DNA of 64,000 bases from Bacillus sp. FJAT-29814 (GTDB lineage: Bacteria > Bacillota > Bacilli > Bacillales > Cytobacillaceae): NCBI RefSeq assembly GCF_001510715.1, contig NZ_LMTJ01000004.1, positions 310,001 to 374,000 on the forward strand, given 5' to 3'. The number at the start of each line of letters is the position of its first letter. The first letter of the stretch is position 1. The translations under genes and the position numbers were made by a program. The notes below the pieces were generated by a model. It was not told the origin of the DNA. It ran no database searches and saw only the letters and a list, made by a program, of their open reading frames with translations. This document shows, piece by piece, positions 44,141 to 52,775 of the stretch.

Positions 44141-45247
44141 TTACGCTTTATTAATCAGGTCATAATACGCCATGCTTCCTAAAAGAAACGCGCCCATTCC
44201 ATGCAAATCATTTTTGGATGTAGGTCGAGAAACATAATAATCATATACACCGGCAGAAGTTCCGATGCAGATGCCCTTAAGGTCCGCAGTTTCTTCATAT
44301 TCCTCAACCATGTGTTCCAACAGCCCGTTATAAGCCTTGTCCACTACTGCACGGTAGGATTCATCGACATAGCCATGTTGAATCGCTTTGGAAATAAAAT
44401 AAATAAACAATGCCGAGCAGGAAGATTCAAGCCAATTATCACCAAGCTCGCCTTTATCAACAATTTGATACCATAAACCCGTCTGATCGTCCTGGAACTT
44501 TACGATGGCCTGAATAAAGTTTTGTAGCGCTTGAATTAATTCCTCTTGGCCTCGTTTCCGCTCTCCTAGGATTTCTAGTAAATCGATAAGTGCAGTGCCA
44601 TACCAGCCTACAGAACGACCCCAAAATTCAGGTGAGCACCCTGTCTCAGGATTTGCCCATGGCTGTACCTTTTTTTCGTCCCACGCATGGTAAAGCAGGC
44701 CGGTTTTTTGGTCTGTCATATGTTTTCTCATCAGCTTTTCCTGTAGAAGAACCATCTGAATCAATTCCTCTTCATGAAATTGCTGGCTGTAAAGAAGCAT
44801 GAACGGTCCACCCATAAACAAGCCGTCAAGCCACATTTGGTATGGGTATTTTTCCTTGTGCCAGAAACCATTCTCGGAAGTTCTATTGATGGTATCTAAA
44901 GCACTTCTTAGGCGTTTTGCCGCAATCATATATCTCGGGTCTTTTGTTTTTTCATAAAGCGGGAACAAAAGAATCCCTGTCATCGTAGAGTCGAGTTGAT
45001 CACGCTCAAAGCGTACATTTCCAAATTCATCAATTAAGTGGTCGTAATAGGCTTTAATATAATTGAAATATTCTTCCTTGCCTGTAGCCTGATATACCCG
45101 ATACATGCCAAAAAGAAAAACTCCTTGATGGTAATGGAATTCGCCCACAGGCGGAAGCTCTTCTGGACGGAACGTTCTCATAAGCGCTTGGCAAGCCTTT
45201 TCCGCCATCAGTAATGGAGTTTCTGTTGTCATCTGTTTTGTTAGCAT
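44141..45247 (-). CDS. GH105 unsaturated (rhamno)galacturonyl hydrolase, YteR/YesR-like
   Basis: This 368-residue (alpha/alpha)6-barrel has no signal peptide. The YteR-type active-site stretch YPYQMWLDGLFMGGPFM carries the catalytic Asp; FWGRSVGWYG and LESSCSALFIYFISKA are further family segments. GH105 enzymes remove the unsaturated uronate left by pectin or rhamnogalacturonan lyases inside the cell, feeding KduI. It follows the binding-protein gene, separated by a stem-loop, in the ABC operon. AGGAGAATCAAAG precedes the ATG. Confidence 0.9.
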   Translation of the reverse strand: MLTKQMTTETPLLMAEKACQALMRTFRPEELPPVGEFHYHQGVFLFGMYRVYQATGKEEYFNYIKAYYDHLIDEFGNVRFERDQLDSTMTGILLFPLYEKTKDPRYMIAAKRLRSALDTINRTSENGFWHKEKYPYQMWLDGLFMGGPFMLLYSQQFHEEELIQMVLLQEKLMRKHMTDQKTGLLYHAWDEKKVQPWANPETGCSPEFWGRSVGWYGTALIDLLEILGERKRGQEELIQALQNFIQAIVKFQDDQTGLWYQIVDKGELGDNWLESSCSALFIYFISKAIQHGYVDESYRAVVDKAYNGLLEHMVEEYEETADLKGICIGTSAGVYDYYVSRPTSKNDLHGMGAFLLGSMAYYDLINKA

Positions 45248-45292
45248 CTTTGATTCTCCTATCTCCTTTATTCATCCACTCTAATAGAGAAA

Positions 45293-45318
45293 CTGGGTGT
45301 TAAAATATCAACACCCAG
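45293..45318 (-). terminator. Stem-loop between binding-protein and GH105 genes
   Basis: A perfect CTGGGTGTT/AACACCCAG stem with an 8-base loop is followed on the minus strand by TTTCTCT. It likely attenuates transcription or stabilises the binding-protein message. Confidence 0.65.
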
Positions 45319-45332
45319 TAAGACAGCTTTCA

Positions 45333-46679
45333 TTATTTTTTGAAAGTGGCATCATATTTTGCTTTAGAGTCCTCGATTGCTTTTGCCCATTGGTCAAGGA
45401 ATTCCTTAGCAGTCATCTTTCCACTCATTACCGATTGAACGCCTGGGTCTACAATTGTGTCAAGGATGGTACGGTAGTCTGGTAAATAGAATGGCGGCAT
45501 ATAAATCTTTGTTTTGGAATTATTGTACACTTCAAAGGCAACTTTAATATGTTGTGCATCTTGTACCCATTGATCATCTAATACATCTTTGTTGGTCGGA
45601 ATTTGACCAGTTTGTTGGTTCCAGTAGCTTTGCGCATCTTCAGAGTTGACAAATTCGATAAATTTCCAAGCTGCATCAGGGTTTTTGGTAGCTTTAAACA
45701 TGGCTAGGTTAACTGCGTTTCCACCTTCGGCAACATATCGGCCATCTTTCGTTGTTGGAAGCGGGATCATCTTGAATGAACCTGCTGGCAATGCTTTGCT
45801 GTGCTCACCAAAAGAACCTGGGTTGTGGTGTACCATTCCAACTACGCCGGTATCAAAAGCGGCAATCATTTCTTTATAGCCGTTTGTAATATCGCTCTTA
45901 GGAGTAGATTTATCATAGAAAGAGTAGTATTTTTCGACAAATTCTACATGTTTCGGATCATTGATGTTCGACTTGCCGTTTTTATCAAAGTAATCCAAGC
46001 CGCTGTAAGCAAACATTGCTCTTTGGATCGTGAATGATGCTCCTGCGCCTCCGCGGATGGTAAAGCCATAACGGTTTTGTGCCGGATCTTTCATTTTTTC
46101 AATTACAGTAAAGAACTCGTCCCAAGTTTTTGGCTCTTTAACGCCTGCTTGCTCAAACCAGTCTGTGCGAATCCATAAGGCATCCAAATTTTGTGCGTAA
46201 GGAATGCCATAAAGCTTTTTGTCTCTGGTAATTTCCTTGTTAACATCAACTGCTGCTTTGTTAAGTTTCTTGCTGACATCGGACTTGTCATAATACGAAT
46301 CAAGAGGCTTCAGTGCACCGCGAATTGAGAATTCCGGAAGCCAGGTTGTTTGAACAGAGCCAATGTCAGGCGTATCCTCGGCCGCAATGGCTGCATCATA
46401 TTTCGATTTTGCTGAACTATTCGGAATACCAACATACTCTACAGTAATGTTAGGATACTTAGCTTCAAATCGCTTAATGACTTCCTCCCAAACAGGGGTA
46501 CGGGCAGGACCAGCGTTTTCATCCCAGAATGTGATCGTAACTGGTTCTTCGGGTTTTGCTGCTGCTTTTTTGTTATTTTCCACTTTTTTCTCATCGCCGC
46601 CACCGCCGCAGGCAGTCAGGAACATGCTTGATGCCACGGTTAAAGCCAGAGCAGAAGTTGCTAATTTTCTTTTTAACAT
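45333..46679 (-). CDS. Sugar ABC transporter substrate-binding lipoprotein (YesO-like)
   Basis: This 448-residue protein has a lipoprotein signal ending in LTAC (lipobox, Cys about 24) followed by a Gly-rich linker. The family 1 solute-binding fold has ITFWDENAG near the start and the late PDAAWKFIEFVNSE. The two permease genes upstream make a YesOPQ-like importer. With GH105, the uxa/kdu genes and a YesMN pair nearby, pectin-derived oligosaccharides are the likely ligand. No ATPase gene is present, so it probably uses a shared MsmX-type ATPase, as B. subtilis does. Confidence 0.9.
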   Translation of the reverse strand: MLKRKLATSALALTVASSMFLTACGGGGDEKKVENNKKAAAKPEEPVTITFWDENAGPARTPVWEEVIKRFEAKYPNITVEYVGIPNSSAKSKYDAAIAAEDTPDIGSVQTTWLPEFSIRGALKPLDSYYDKSDVSKKLNKAAVDVNKEITRDKKLYGIPYAQNLDALWIRTDWFEQAGVKEPKTWDEFFTVIEKMKDPAQNRYGFTIRGGAGASFTIQRAMFAYSGLDYFDKNGKSNINDPKHVEFVEKYYSFYDKSTPKSDITNGYKEMIAAFDTGVVGMVHHNPGSFGEHSKALPAGSFKMIPLPTTKDGRYVAEGGNAVNLAMFKATKNPDAAWKFIEFVNSEDAQSYWNQQTGQIPTNKDVLDDQWVQDAQHIKVAFEVYNNSKTKIYMPPFYLPDYRTILDTIVDPGVQSVMSGKMTAKEFLDQWAKAIEDSKAKYDATFKK

Positions 46680-46708
46680 ACAAAACTTTCCTCCTTGATA
46701 TTTTTATA

Positions 46709-47545
46709 TCAACCTTTCACAGCTCCACCCATACCATTGACGAGATGCTTCTGTGCATAGGCAAATAACAGAATTGCTGGAATTAAAGCGATTACACTTC
46801 CTGCTGCCAAGGCCCCGTAGTTCACGTTAAACTCACCCATCATGGAGGCTAATCCTACAGGGAGCGTAAACTTGTTTTGCTGGTTGGTCAGCATCAATGC
46901 GATTAAGAATTCATTCCAAGTATAAATGAAGGTAAATACTCCTGTTGCTACAATACCTGGCAGCAACAAAGGAAAGACTACATACCTTAATGATTGCAGT
47001 TTTGTACAGCCATCCATCATCGCTGCTTCTTCCAACTCTTTTGGAACGCCTGAAATAAATCCGCTCATCAAAATCGTGGTAAACGGAATTTCAACTGCTG
47101 AATACGTAATAATCAACGATAGCGGATTACTGATTAATCCAAGATTTTTAAAAATGATGAACAGCGGGATAATCATCATGGCTCTTGGTATAAATTGCGT
47201 ACACAAAAGCATAAGCATGAATCCCCGTTTTCCTTTAAACTGGTATCTAGCCAATGCATAGCCCGAAAGTGTTGAACAGATTAGAACAACGATTACAGTG
47301 GCAATCCCGACGATTAAGCTATTTTTAAAGAAGGTGGCAAATCCAATATTGGTCCAAGCATTGACAAAGTTATCAATGGTCGGATTGGCAGGAAGATACT
47401 GCAAAGGGCGCTTGATAATATCTCCCTCCGGCTTAAACGCTGTATTGACCGTCCAGTATAATGGAAAGATGGTGAAACACAGCATCATCGATAATGGAAG
47501 ATATAAAGTTAGCAATTTATCAGCTTTTTTATTATTAAATATCAT
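46709..47545 (-). CDS. ABC sugar permease, inner component (YesQ-like)
   Basis: This MalG-type permease of about 278 residues has six helices and the EAA loop ELEEAAMMDGCTKLQSLRYVVFPLLLPG. The ATG at 47545 is preferred; a GTG four codons earlier overlaps the previous stop and is too close to its ribosome-binding site. It is translated right after the partner permease. Confidence 0.9.
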   Translation of the reverse strand: MIFNNKKADKLLTLYLPLSMMLCFTIFPLYWTVNTAFKPEGDIIKRPLQYLPANPTIDNFVNAWTNIGFATFFKNSLIVGIATVIVVLICSTLSGYALARYQFKGKRGFMLMLLCTQFIPRAMMIIPLFIIFKNLGLISNPLSLIITYSAVEIPFTTILMSGFISGVPKELEEAAMMDGCTKLQSLRYVVFPLLLPGIVATGVFTFIYTWNEFLIALMLTNQQNKFTLPVGLASMMGEFNVNYGALAAGSVIALIPAILLFAYAQKHLVNGMGGAVKG

Positions 47546-47553
47546 CCCAAACG

Positions 47554-48495
47554 TCACTCCTTTTCATAACGGGATAGCTTCAGATAAACCATAGCGAATA
47601 TTAACAGAATCGCAAAGGTAATGACTGTTAATGCTGAACCATATCCGAAGTTGCTTCCATGAACAGCCAAGTCGGCGATGTACATGGTCAGTGTGGTTGT
47701 GGAATGAGCCGGACCTCCGCCCGTTAGGTTGAACAATAGATCGACGTTGTTAAATTCCCAAACTACCCTTAATAATGTTGTTAATACAATCGTGTTTTTT
47801 AATTGAGGCAGGATGACATAGATAAATGTCTTCCATCTGCTTGCACCATCAACCTTGGCTGCTTCGTATAAATCAATCGGAATACTTTGTAAAGAAGCTA
47901 ACAGGGTAATCGCAAAAAATGGAATCCCTCTCCATAATTCAGCGAGAATTACTGATGTAAACGCTGTTGTTGTACTTGCCAAGAAAGCCTGGGGTTCATT
48001 AATCAAACCTAATTTCATTAACAAGTCGTTAAGCACACCCATATGTTCGTTAAAAATTAATGACCACATGGAGGAAGCAAGCACCCCAGAGATTGCCCAT
48101 GGGATAAAGGCAACCGCACGTGCCATTCCTCTAAGCTTAAATGTTTGATTTAACAATAAAGCTAAAATCATACCAAAGATCAATTGAAGTCCTACTTCTG
48201 TTACAACCCATTTCACGCTGTTAAGCAAACTCGGCAGAAACATTTTATCTTGTGTAAAGATCGTAACAAAGTTATCCAAACCGGCAAAACCATTGTAAAA
48301 CGGCGCTGCCACATCATAATGTTGGAGACTGTAATAAAAAACGGTTCCTATCGGGTAAAAGAGAAATCCTACTATTAAGATAAAAGAGGGCAATATAAAA
48401 AGATAAGGAGTCATATTTCCCTTTTTGATTTTCTGTTTTTTCACCGTCTTTTTGCTTTTAATCGTTGTTTCTGTAACTCCACTTGAAATATCCAT
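47554..48495 (-). CDS. ABC sugar permease, inner component (YesP-like)
   Basis: This 313-residue MalF-type permease has a basic N-terminal tail, six helices starting at PYLFILPSFILIVGFLFYP, and the EAA loop LYEAAKVDGASRWKTFIYVILPQL. It is the first gene of the importer operon. AAGGAGGATACAAG precedes the ATG, and a cre-like box lies about 35 bases upstream. Confidence 0.9.
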   Translation of the reverse strand: MDISSGVTETTIKSKKTVKKQKIKKGNMTPYLFILPSFILIVGFLFYPIGTVFYYSLQHYDVAAPFYNGFAGLDNFVTIFTQDKMFLPSLLNSVKWVVTEVGLQLIFGMILALLLNQTFKLRGMARAVAFIPWAISGVLASSMWSLIFNEHMGVLNDLLMKLGLINEPQAFLASTTTAFTSVILAELWRGIPFFAITLLASLQSIPIDLYEAAKVDGASRWKTFIYVILPQLKNTIVLTTLLRVVWEFNNVDLLFNLTGGGPAHSTTTLTMYIADLAVHGSNFGYGSALTVITFAILLIFAMVYLKLSRYEKE

Positions 48496-48527
48496 CTTGT
48501 ATCCTCCTTTCTTGATTTCATTCTAAA

Positions 48528-48541
48528 TGAAAACGGTTTCT
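48528..48541 (+). promoter_or_regulatory. cre-like box before the ABC importer operon
   Basis: TGAAAACGGTTTCT matches the cre consensus except for the last base. It lies just upstream of the first permease gene, so glucose repression of the importer is likely. Confidence 0.65.
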
Positions 48542-48631
48542 TCAATAAATTAAAGATTTTAATATGTTTTATAAAAATTTTAAGATATCAATGTCGATTT
48601 TTTGTCGTTTTTGTCGAATATTCCGTACTCT

Positions 48632-49738
48632 TTAAACTTCTGGTCCAAAAAATCGGAGGGCTATAACTGGTTCTGCGCCCTTATTGGTAAGGGTAAAGCT
48701 TTTGATCTCGGCAGGAATAAACAATTGCTCCCCTTTTTTGACTTCCTGACGACTTTCACCGGTACCGATCATCGCGAAGCCGGATAGAAGATAAAGCCCT
48801 GAAAACACCCCGTTCCCCCGAATTTCGATTTGATCATGAACCTCGACTTGCGTCATCCGGAAATAAGGAGTTCTCATGTAGCCGATTAGTTCAGTTTCTC
48901 GATTGCCATCCTGGTCTATTAATAAACGGGGGGCTGCTTGCCATTTTTTTAAGGTGTCTTCCCACGAAAGGGAATCATACTTAAAGATATCAAACATTTT
49001 CTTGAATCCAATTCCTTGATGGATCAAATAATCGTCAATATGTAATCCTGAAGGTGATGTGCGCTCCATCCGGATCGTGTAATCTGTCGGTTCCTGAATC
49101 TCTACCAATAGGCAACCAGGTCCAATGGCATGAGGAACACCCGCCTCAATTAAGAAAGTATCTCCTGGGGTGACATAGTATTTATGCAGGCAGGCCAGCA
49201 TTCCCTCGACATCTTGTTCGTGAAATAACGCCTCCCACTGCTGTTTGGTTACACCGGATTTAAAGCCGACATAAACATGCGGAGGTTCACCATTAATTTC
49301 TCTGCCGCCAATAAAATACCAGCATTCTGTTTTTCCATACTTAGAGTTAAAAAAATGCTGGGCTTTCTCCTTGTCAGGATGGACCTGAATGATCAATCGT
49401 TCAGCTGAATCTATCAGCTTGACTAGTACCCCCGTCTGTTCACCAAATCTGTCTACATGTTTTTTTCCAAGGAATTCTCTTGGATTCTCTTGAATTATTT
49501 CTTTTAGTGTAATTTCAGCATCCGGAATATCCAACTTGTTCAAACCGTCATCTTCACGGCCAATCGTCCTGCTCGAAACGACAGAAATCATCCATTCCTC
49601 CGGAAAATGGCTATCTAGCGGATTTTCGGCGCCATGGAGTTCATCAATGAGTTTCCCTCCCAAGTAGGTTCGCCAAGACTTGGCAGGCGTTAACTTTATC
49701 GGTCTTGACGCATCAATTTTTGTTTGACTGCCATTCAA
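48632..49738 (-). CDS. Class I mannose-6-phosphate isomerase
   Basis: This 368-residue type I phosphomannose isomerase-fold cupin has the metal-site segments IIQVHPDKEKA, KTECWYFIGG and FLIEAGVPHAIGPGCLLVEIQE. It interconverts mannose-6-phosphate and fructose-6-phosphate, or acts on a related sugar. The start is TTG at 49738 with GGAGG nine bases before it; the nearby ATG is out of frame. A cre-like box lies upstream. The link to pectin use is unclear; mannose-containing side chains could explain it. Confidence 0.82.
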   Translation of the reverse strand: MNGSQTKIDASRPIKLTPAKSWRTYLGGKLIDELHGAENPLDSHFPEEWMISVVSSRTIGREDDGLNKLDIPDAEITLKEIIQENPREFLGKKHVDRFGEQTGVLVKLIDSAERLIIQVHPDKEKAQHFFNSKYGKTECWYFIGGREINGEPPHVYVGFKSGVTKQQWEALFHEQDVEGMLACLHKYYVTPGDTFLIEAGVPHAIGPGCLLVEIQEPTDYTIRMERTSPSGLHIDDYLIHQGIGFKKMFDIFKYDSLSWEDTLKKWQAAPRLLIDQDGNRETELIGYMRTPYFRMTQVEVHDQIEIRGNGVFSGLYLLSGFAMIGTGESRQEVKKGEQLFIPAEIKSFTLTNKGAEPVIALRFFGPEV

Positions 49739-49784
49739 AGAACTCTACCTCCTACATTAATCCTTCTTCCTTCTTGATATTAAT

Positions 49785-49798
49785 TAAAAACGATTTCA
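49785..49798 (+). promoter_or_regulatory. cre-like box before the isomerase gene
   Basis: TAAAAACGATTTCA matches the cre consensus except at its second base and lies about 50 bases upstream of the mannose-6-phosphate isomerase start. Confidence 0.5.
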
Positions 49799-49872
49799 GA
49801 TATAATTGAAGATTTTTGGGACTTTGTTTAAAATTTTTAGATCGTTTATTTGTTCATTTTTAATAAATAAAA

Positions 49873-49907
49873 AGAAAAAAGCCCGGACCATGTAATTAGG
49901 TCTGAGC
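49873..49907 (-). terminator. Terminator after the M20 amidohydrolase gene
   Basis: On the minus strand GCTCAGACC pairs with GGTCCGGGC with one mismatch, followed by six T. Confidence 0.8.
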
Positions 49908-49965
49908 ATTTTAATTAGAAAAAGAAATATTTTCTATAAAAAGTAGATAATGATTCTCATCCATC

Positions 49966-51150
49966 TTACATTCCATAATACCCGCAAACTACACACCCAA
50001 CTGCTTTGGCCGCTACAATCAAGGCATCTTCATCAATATCAAATTTCGGATGATGATTGAAGTATGGTTGTTCAACGCCTTTTGGCGTACATCCAATATA
50101 AAAATAACAGCCAGGAATTTTTTCTAAATAGTAAGCAAAGTCGTCAGAAGGAGACATCATCGGGTACTCGGTCACTTTTTTAATATCCGGGTCATCTGCG
50201 CCTTCAAGACTTTTTCTTACTAATTCCGTCATTTCCGGGTCATTATAAAGCGGCGGATAATCAGGGGTAAAGGTTAACTCGCACTGAACTCCAAACTCAG
50301 CTCCAATCCCGTCAGCAATCCGGCGCAGTTCCTGCCCAATAATCTCCTTTGTTTCATCCGACATATAGCGGATATCCCCTTCAAGCTCAACATGATCCCT
50401 AATCACGTTAAAGGTTCCCTTTCCATCAAATGAGCCAATCGTGATGACGCCCATATCAAATGGATTCAACCGGCGGCTAATAATCGTTTGGACAGCCGTG
50501 ACAAAATAAGCGCCGGCCACAATGGCATCGTTTGCCTTATGGGGAGAGGAGCCGTGTCCGCCAACCCCCTGAATCCTTAGCTTCAAATAAGACCTGCCAG
50601 CCATGGAATAACCGCTGTGATAGCCTACGAAGCCGGCCGGATCCGTCGGCAGCAAATGAATACCAAATATATTTTCAACATCATCAAGCGTTCCGGATTC
50701 GACAATGCTTTTTGCTCCGCCCGGCGGTACTTCTTCAGCATGCTGATGAATAATTTTGATGGTGCCTGGAATTTCGTCTTTTAATTGAATAAGACAATCG
50801 GCCAGAACAAGCAAATAAGCCGTATGTCCATCATGTGCGCATGCATGCATGACACCTTCATTCTTTGATTTGAACGGTAATCCTGTTTCTTCAAAAATGG
50901 GGAGAGCATCGAAATCGGCGCGAAGGGCAATCGTTTTTCCTGGTTTTCCTCCCCTAATCGTGACGACAATCCCATACCCGTTCCCCACATTAGACTGAAC
51001 TTCAACATCTTTCCCCTTATAAAAATCCAAAATATATTGGGCTGTTGTTTCTTCCTTAAAAGATAGCTCCGGATTTTCATGCAAATGACGGCGAATTTGA
51101 ATCATCTCATCTTTACGCTCCGCCAACATTTCCATTAACTGTTGCTTCAT
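49966..51150 (-). CDS. M20-family amidohydrolase
   Basis: This 394-residue M20D metalloenzyme has metal-binding segments MHACAHDGHTAYL and HQHAEEVPPGGAKSIVESG, the dimerisation insert GHGSSPHKANDAIVAG, and the late MMSPSDDFAYY. The family cleaves N-acyl amino acids, including indole-acetyl conjugates and aminobenzoyl-glutamate. It follows an MFS transporter gene in the same direction by about 70 bases, so the pair may export or import the cleaved compound. AAGGAGGAATAAAAC precedes the ATG. Confidence 0.88.
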   Translation of the reverse strand: MKQQLMEMLAERKDEMIQIRRHLHENPELSFKEETTAQYILDFYKGKDVEVQSNVGNGYGIVVTIRGGKPGKTIALRADFDALPIFEETGLPFKSKNEGVMHACAHDGHTAYLLVLADCLIQLKDEIPGTIKIIHQHAEEVPPGGAKSIVESGTLDDVENIFGIHLLPTDPAGFVGYHSGYSMAGRSYLKLRIQGVGGHGSSPHKANDAIVAGAYFVTAVQTIISRRLNPFDMGVITIGSFDGKGTFNVIRDHVELEGDIRYMSDETKEIIGQELRRIADGIGAEFGVQCELTFTPDYPPLYNDPEMTELVRKSLEGADDPDIKKVTEYPMMSPSDDFAYYLEKIPGCYFYIGCTPKGVEQPYFNHHPKFDIDEDALIVAAKAVGCVVCGYYGM

Positions 51151-51220
51151 GTTTTATTCCTCCTTGGATTTTTCTAATCCATCCAAATTGTCTATAATTG
51201 CGGTAAGTTAAAGTACCTTC

Positions 51221-52639
51221 CTATTCCGTGATAGGTGTTGGCGTTGGTGATGATCTTTTTGTTCCTTTGCTTCCGGCAGTCCCCGGGACTAACATCATAA
51301 TCGACAGTAACGATAGGACACCGAAAACGACGTTTGTGATGATTCCTCCAGCTGCAGCTGCATCAATATTTCCCGTTGCTTCAATCGCAGCATAAACAGC
51401 TGCCGAAATGGCCACTCCAAATGAACCGCCGAGGGAGCTTGCCATTTTATAAAGTCCCGATGCTTCCCCGACTTTGTTTGAAGGCGCATTTGATACTGCT
51501 GTATCCGTTGAAGGTGTCGCATAAATTCCAAGCCCAAGCCCGAATAAGGCAAATCCAATAAATACAACAACGGTATAAGCTAAGCCTGGTAAAAAGGTTA
51601 AGCCCATGATTCCGACTCCAACCGTTGTGATGATTGCCCCCCAAATCATCGGAGCTTTTGCCCCCACTTTTTGCAGGATCTTCTCGCCGACACGAATCAT
51701 CGCCAATACAGCAACTAAATATCCAATTGACAACATTCCCGACTGAAAAGAGGTAAATCCTCTTCCAACCTGAACATAGGTATTCGCCACGACAAGCGTT
51801 CCGGCAATCGCATTTAATAAAAAGTTGGAAATGGTCGCACCTGTGTATGGCTTATTTTTAAACAAGGAGAAATCAATCAGTGCATGTTCCTTTTTCCGTT
51901 CCACTTTAATAAAAACGAGTATGCCAATTAGCGTCAGTGCAACAAGACCTAAAGATAACGGGCTTGTCCAGCCAAAATCTTTTCCGCGTGTAATAACAAG
52001 GTTTAAAGCAAGCATAGATACGGCGAAAATAGCCAGACCAGAAAAATCAAACTTGAAAGCACCTGACTGCTCCGCTTTACTTTCTGGTGTATCCTTGATC
52101 AGCCACATGGCCAAAAGGGCAATAATTATCGAAAAGATGAAAATCCATTTCCAACCCATGTAAGTGGCAATGGCGCCGCCTGCGAAAGAACAGACACCTG
52201 AACCGCCCCACGAACCAATCGACCAATAACTTAAGGCCCGCTGCCGTTCAGCGCCTTCAAAATACTCCTTCATTAACGCAATTGTTGCCGGCATAATACA
52301 TGCACCTGAAAGGCCTTGAATGACTCGGCCGATGATTAATAAAAATGACCCGGTTGCAAGGACCAAACAAAGTGACCCGATGACACTTAAAATTAAACCA
52401 AGATAGGTAATTTTCTTACGCCCAATCTTATCGGCTATTCCACCAGCAGCCACAATAAACATCCCAGAAAATAAAGCCGTTAAACTAATCCCAACATTTA
52501 ATATGCCTAATGAAATGCCCAAATCCTTTTGAACAGCCGGGACAATGTTAACCATCGCCTGCGCGAACAGCCAAAATGTAAGAACGCCAAACACAATCCC
52601 TGTAATTAATTTATTTGTACCTTTATAGCCTGCTTCCAT
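51221..52639 (-). CDS. MFS transporter, DHA2 (14-helix) type
   Basis: This protein of about 472 residues has roughly fourteen helices. The MFS signature GGIADKIGRKKITYLG follows helix 2, and motif C-like GSWGGSGVCSFAGGAIA lies in helix 5, as in drug/H+ antiporters. The start at 52639 has GGAGG seven bases before it; the track's earlier TTG is less likely. It probably shares a transcript with the M20 gene. The substrate is unknown. Confidence 0.82.
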   Translation of the reverse strand: MEAGYKGTNKLITGIVFGVLTFWLFAQAMVNIVPAVQKDLGISLGILNVGISLTALFSGMFIVAAGGIADKIGRKKITYLGLILSVIGSLCLVLATGSFLLIIGRVIQGLSGACIMPATIALMKEYFEGAERQRALSYWSIGSWGGSGVCSFAGGAIATYMGWKWIFIFSIIIALLAMWLIKDTPESKAEQSGAFKFDFSGLAIFAVSMLALNLVITRGKDFGWTSPLSLGLVALTLIGILVFIKVERKKEHALIDFSLFKNKPYTGATISNFLLNAIAGTLVVANTYVQVGRGFTSFQSGMLSIGYLVAVLAMIRVGEKILQKVGAKAPMIWGAIITTVGVGIMGLTFLPGLAYTVVVFIGFALFGLGLGIYATPSTDTAVSNAPSNKVGEASGLYKMASSLGGSFGVAISAAVYAAIEATGNIDAAAAGGIITNVVFGVLSLLSIMMLVPGTAGSKGTKRSSPTPTPITE

Positions 52640-52775
52640 AGTCAAGCCTCCATAGTTTCATTTAATAAAACAATTGCGTTTATTTTTGGCACCTTATTTG
52701 TTTTTTATTTACAGGTGACTCTCTCTTTGATAAAAAATGTAACAAAAAACGAAATGGTGACCCTAGGCACTTTAT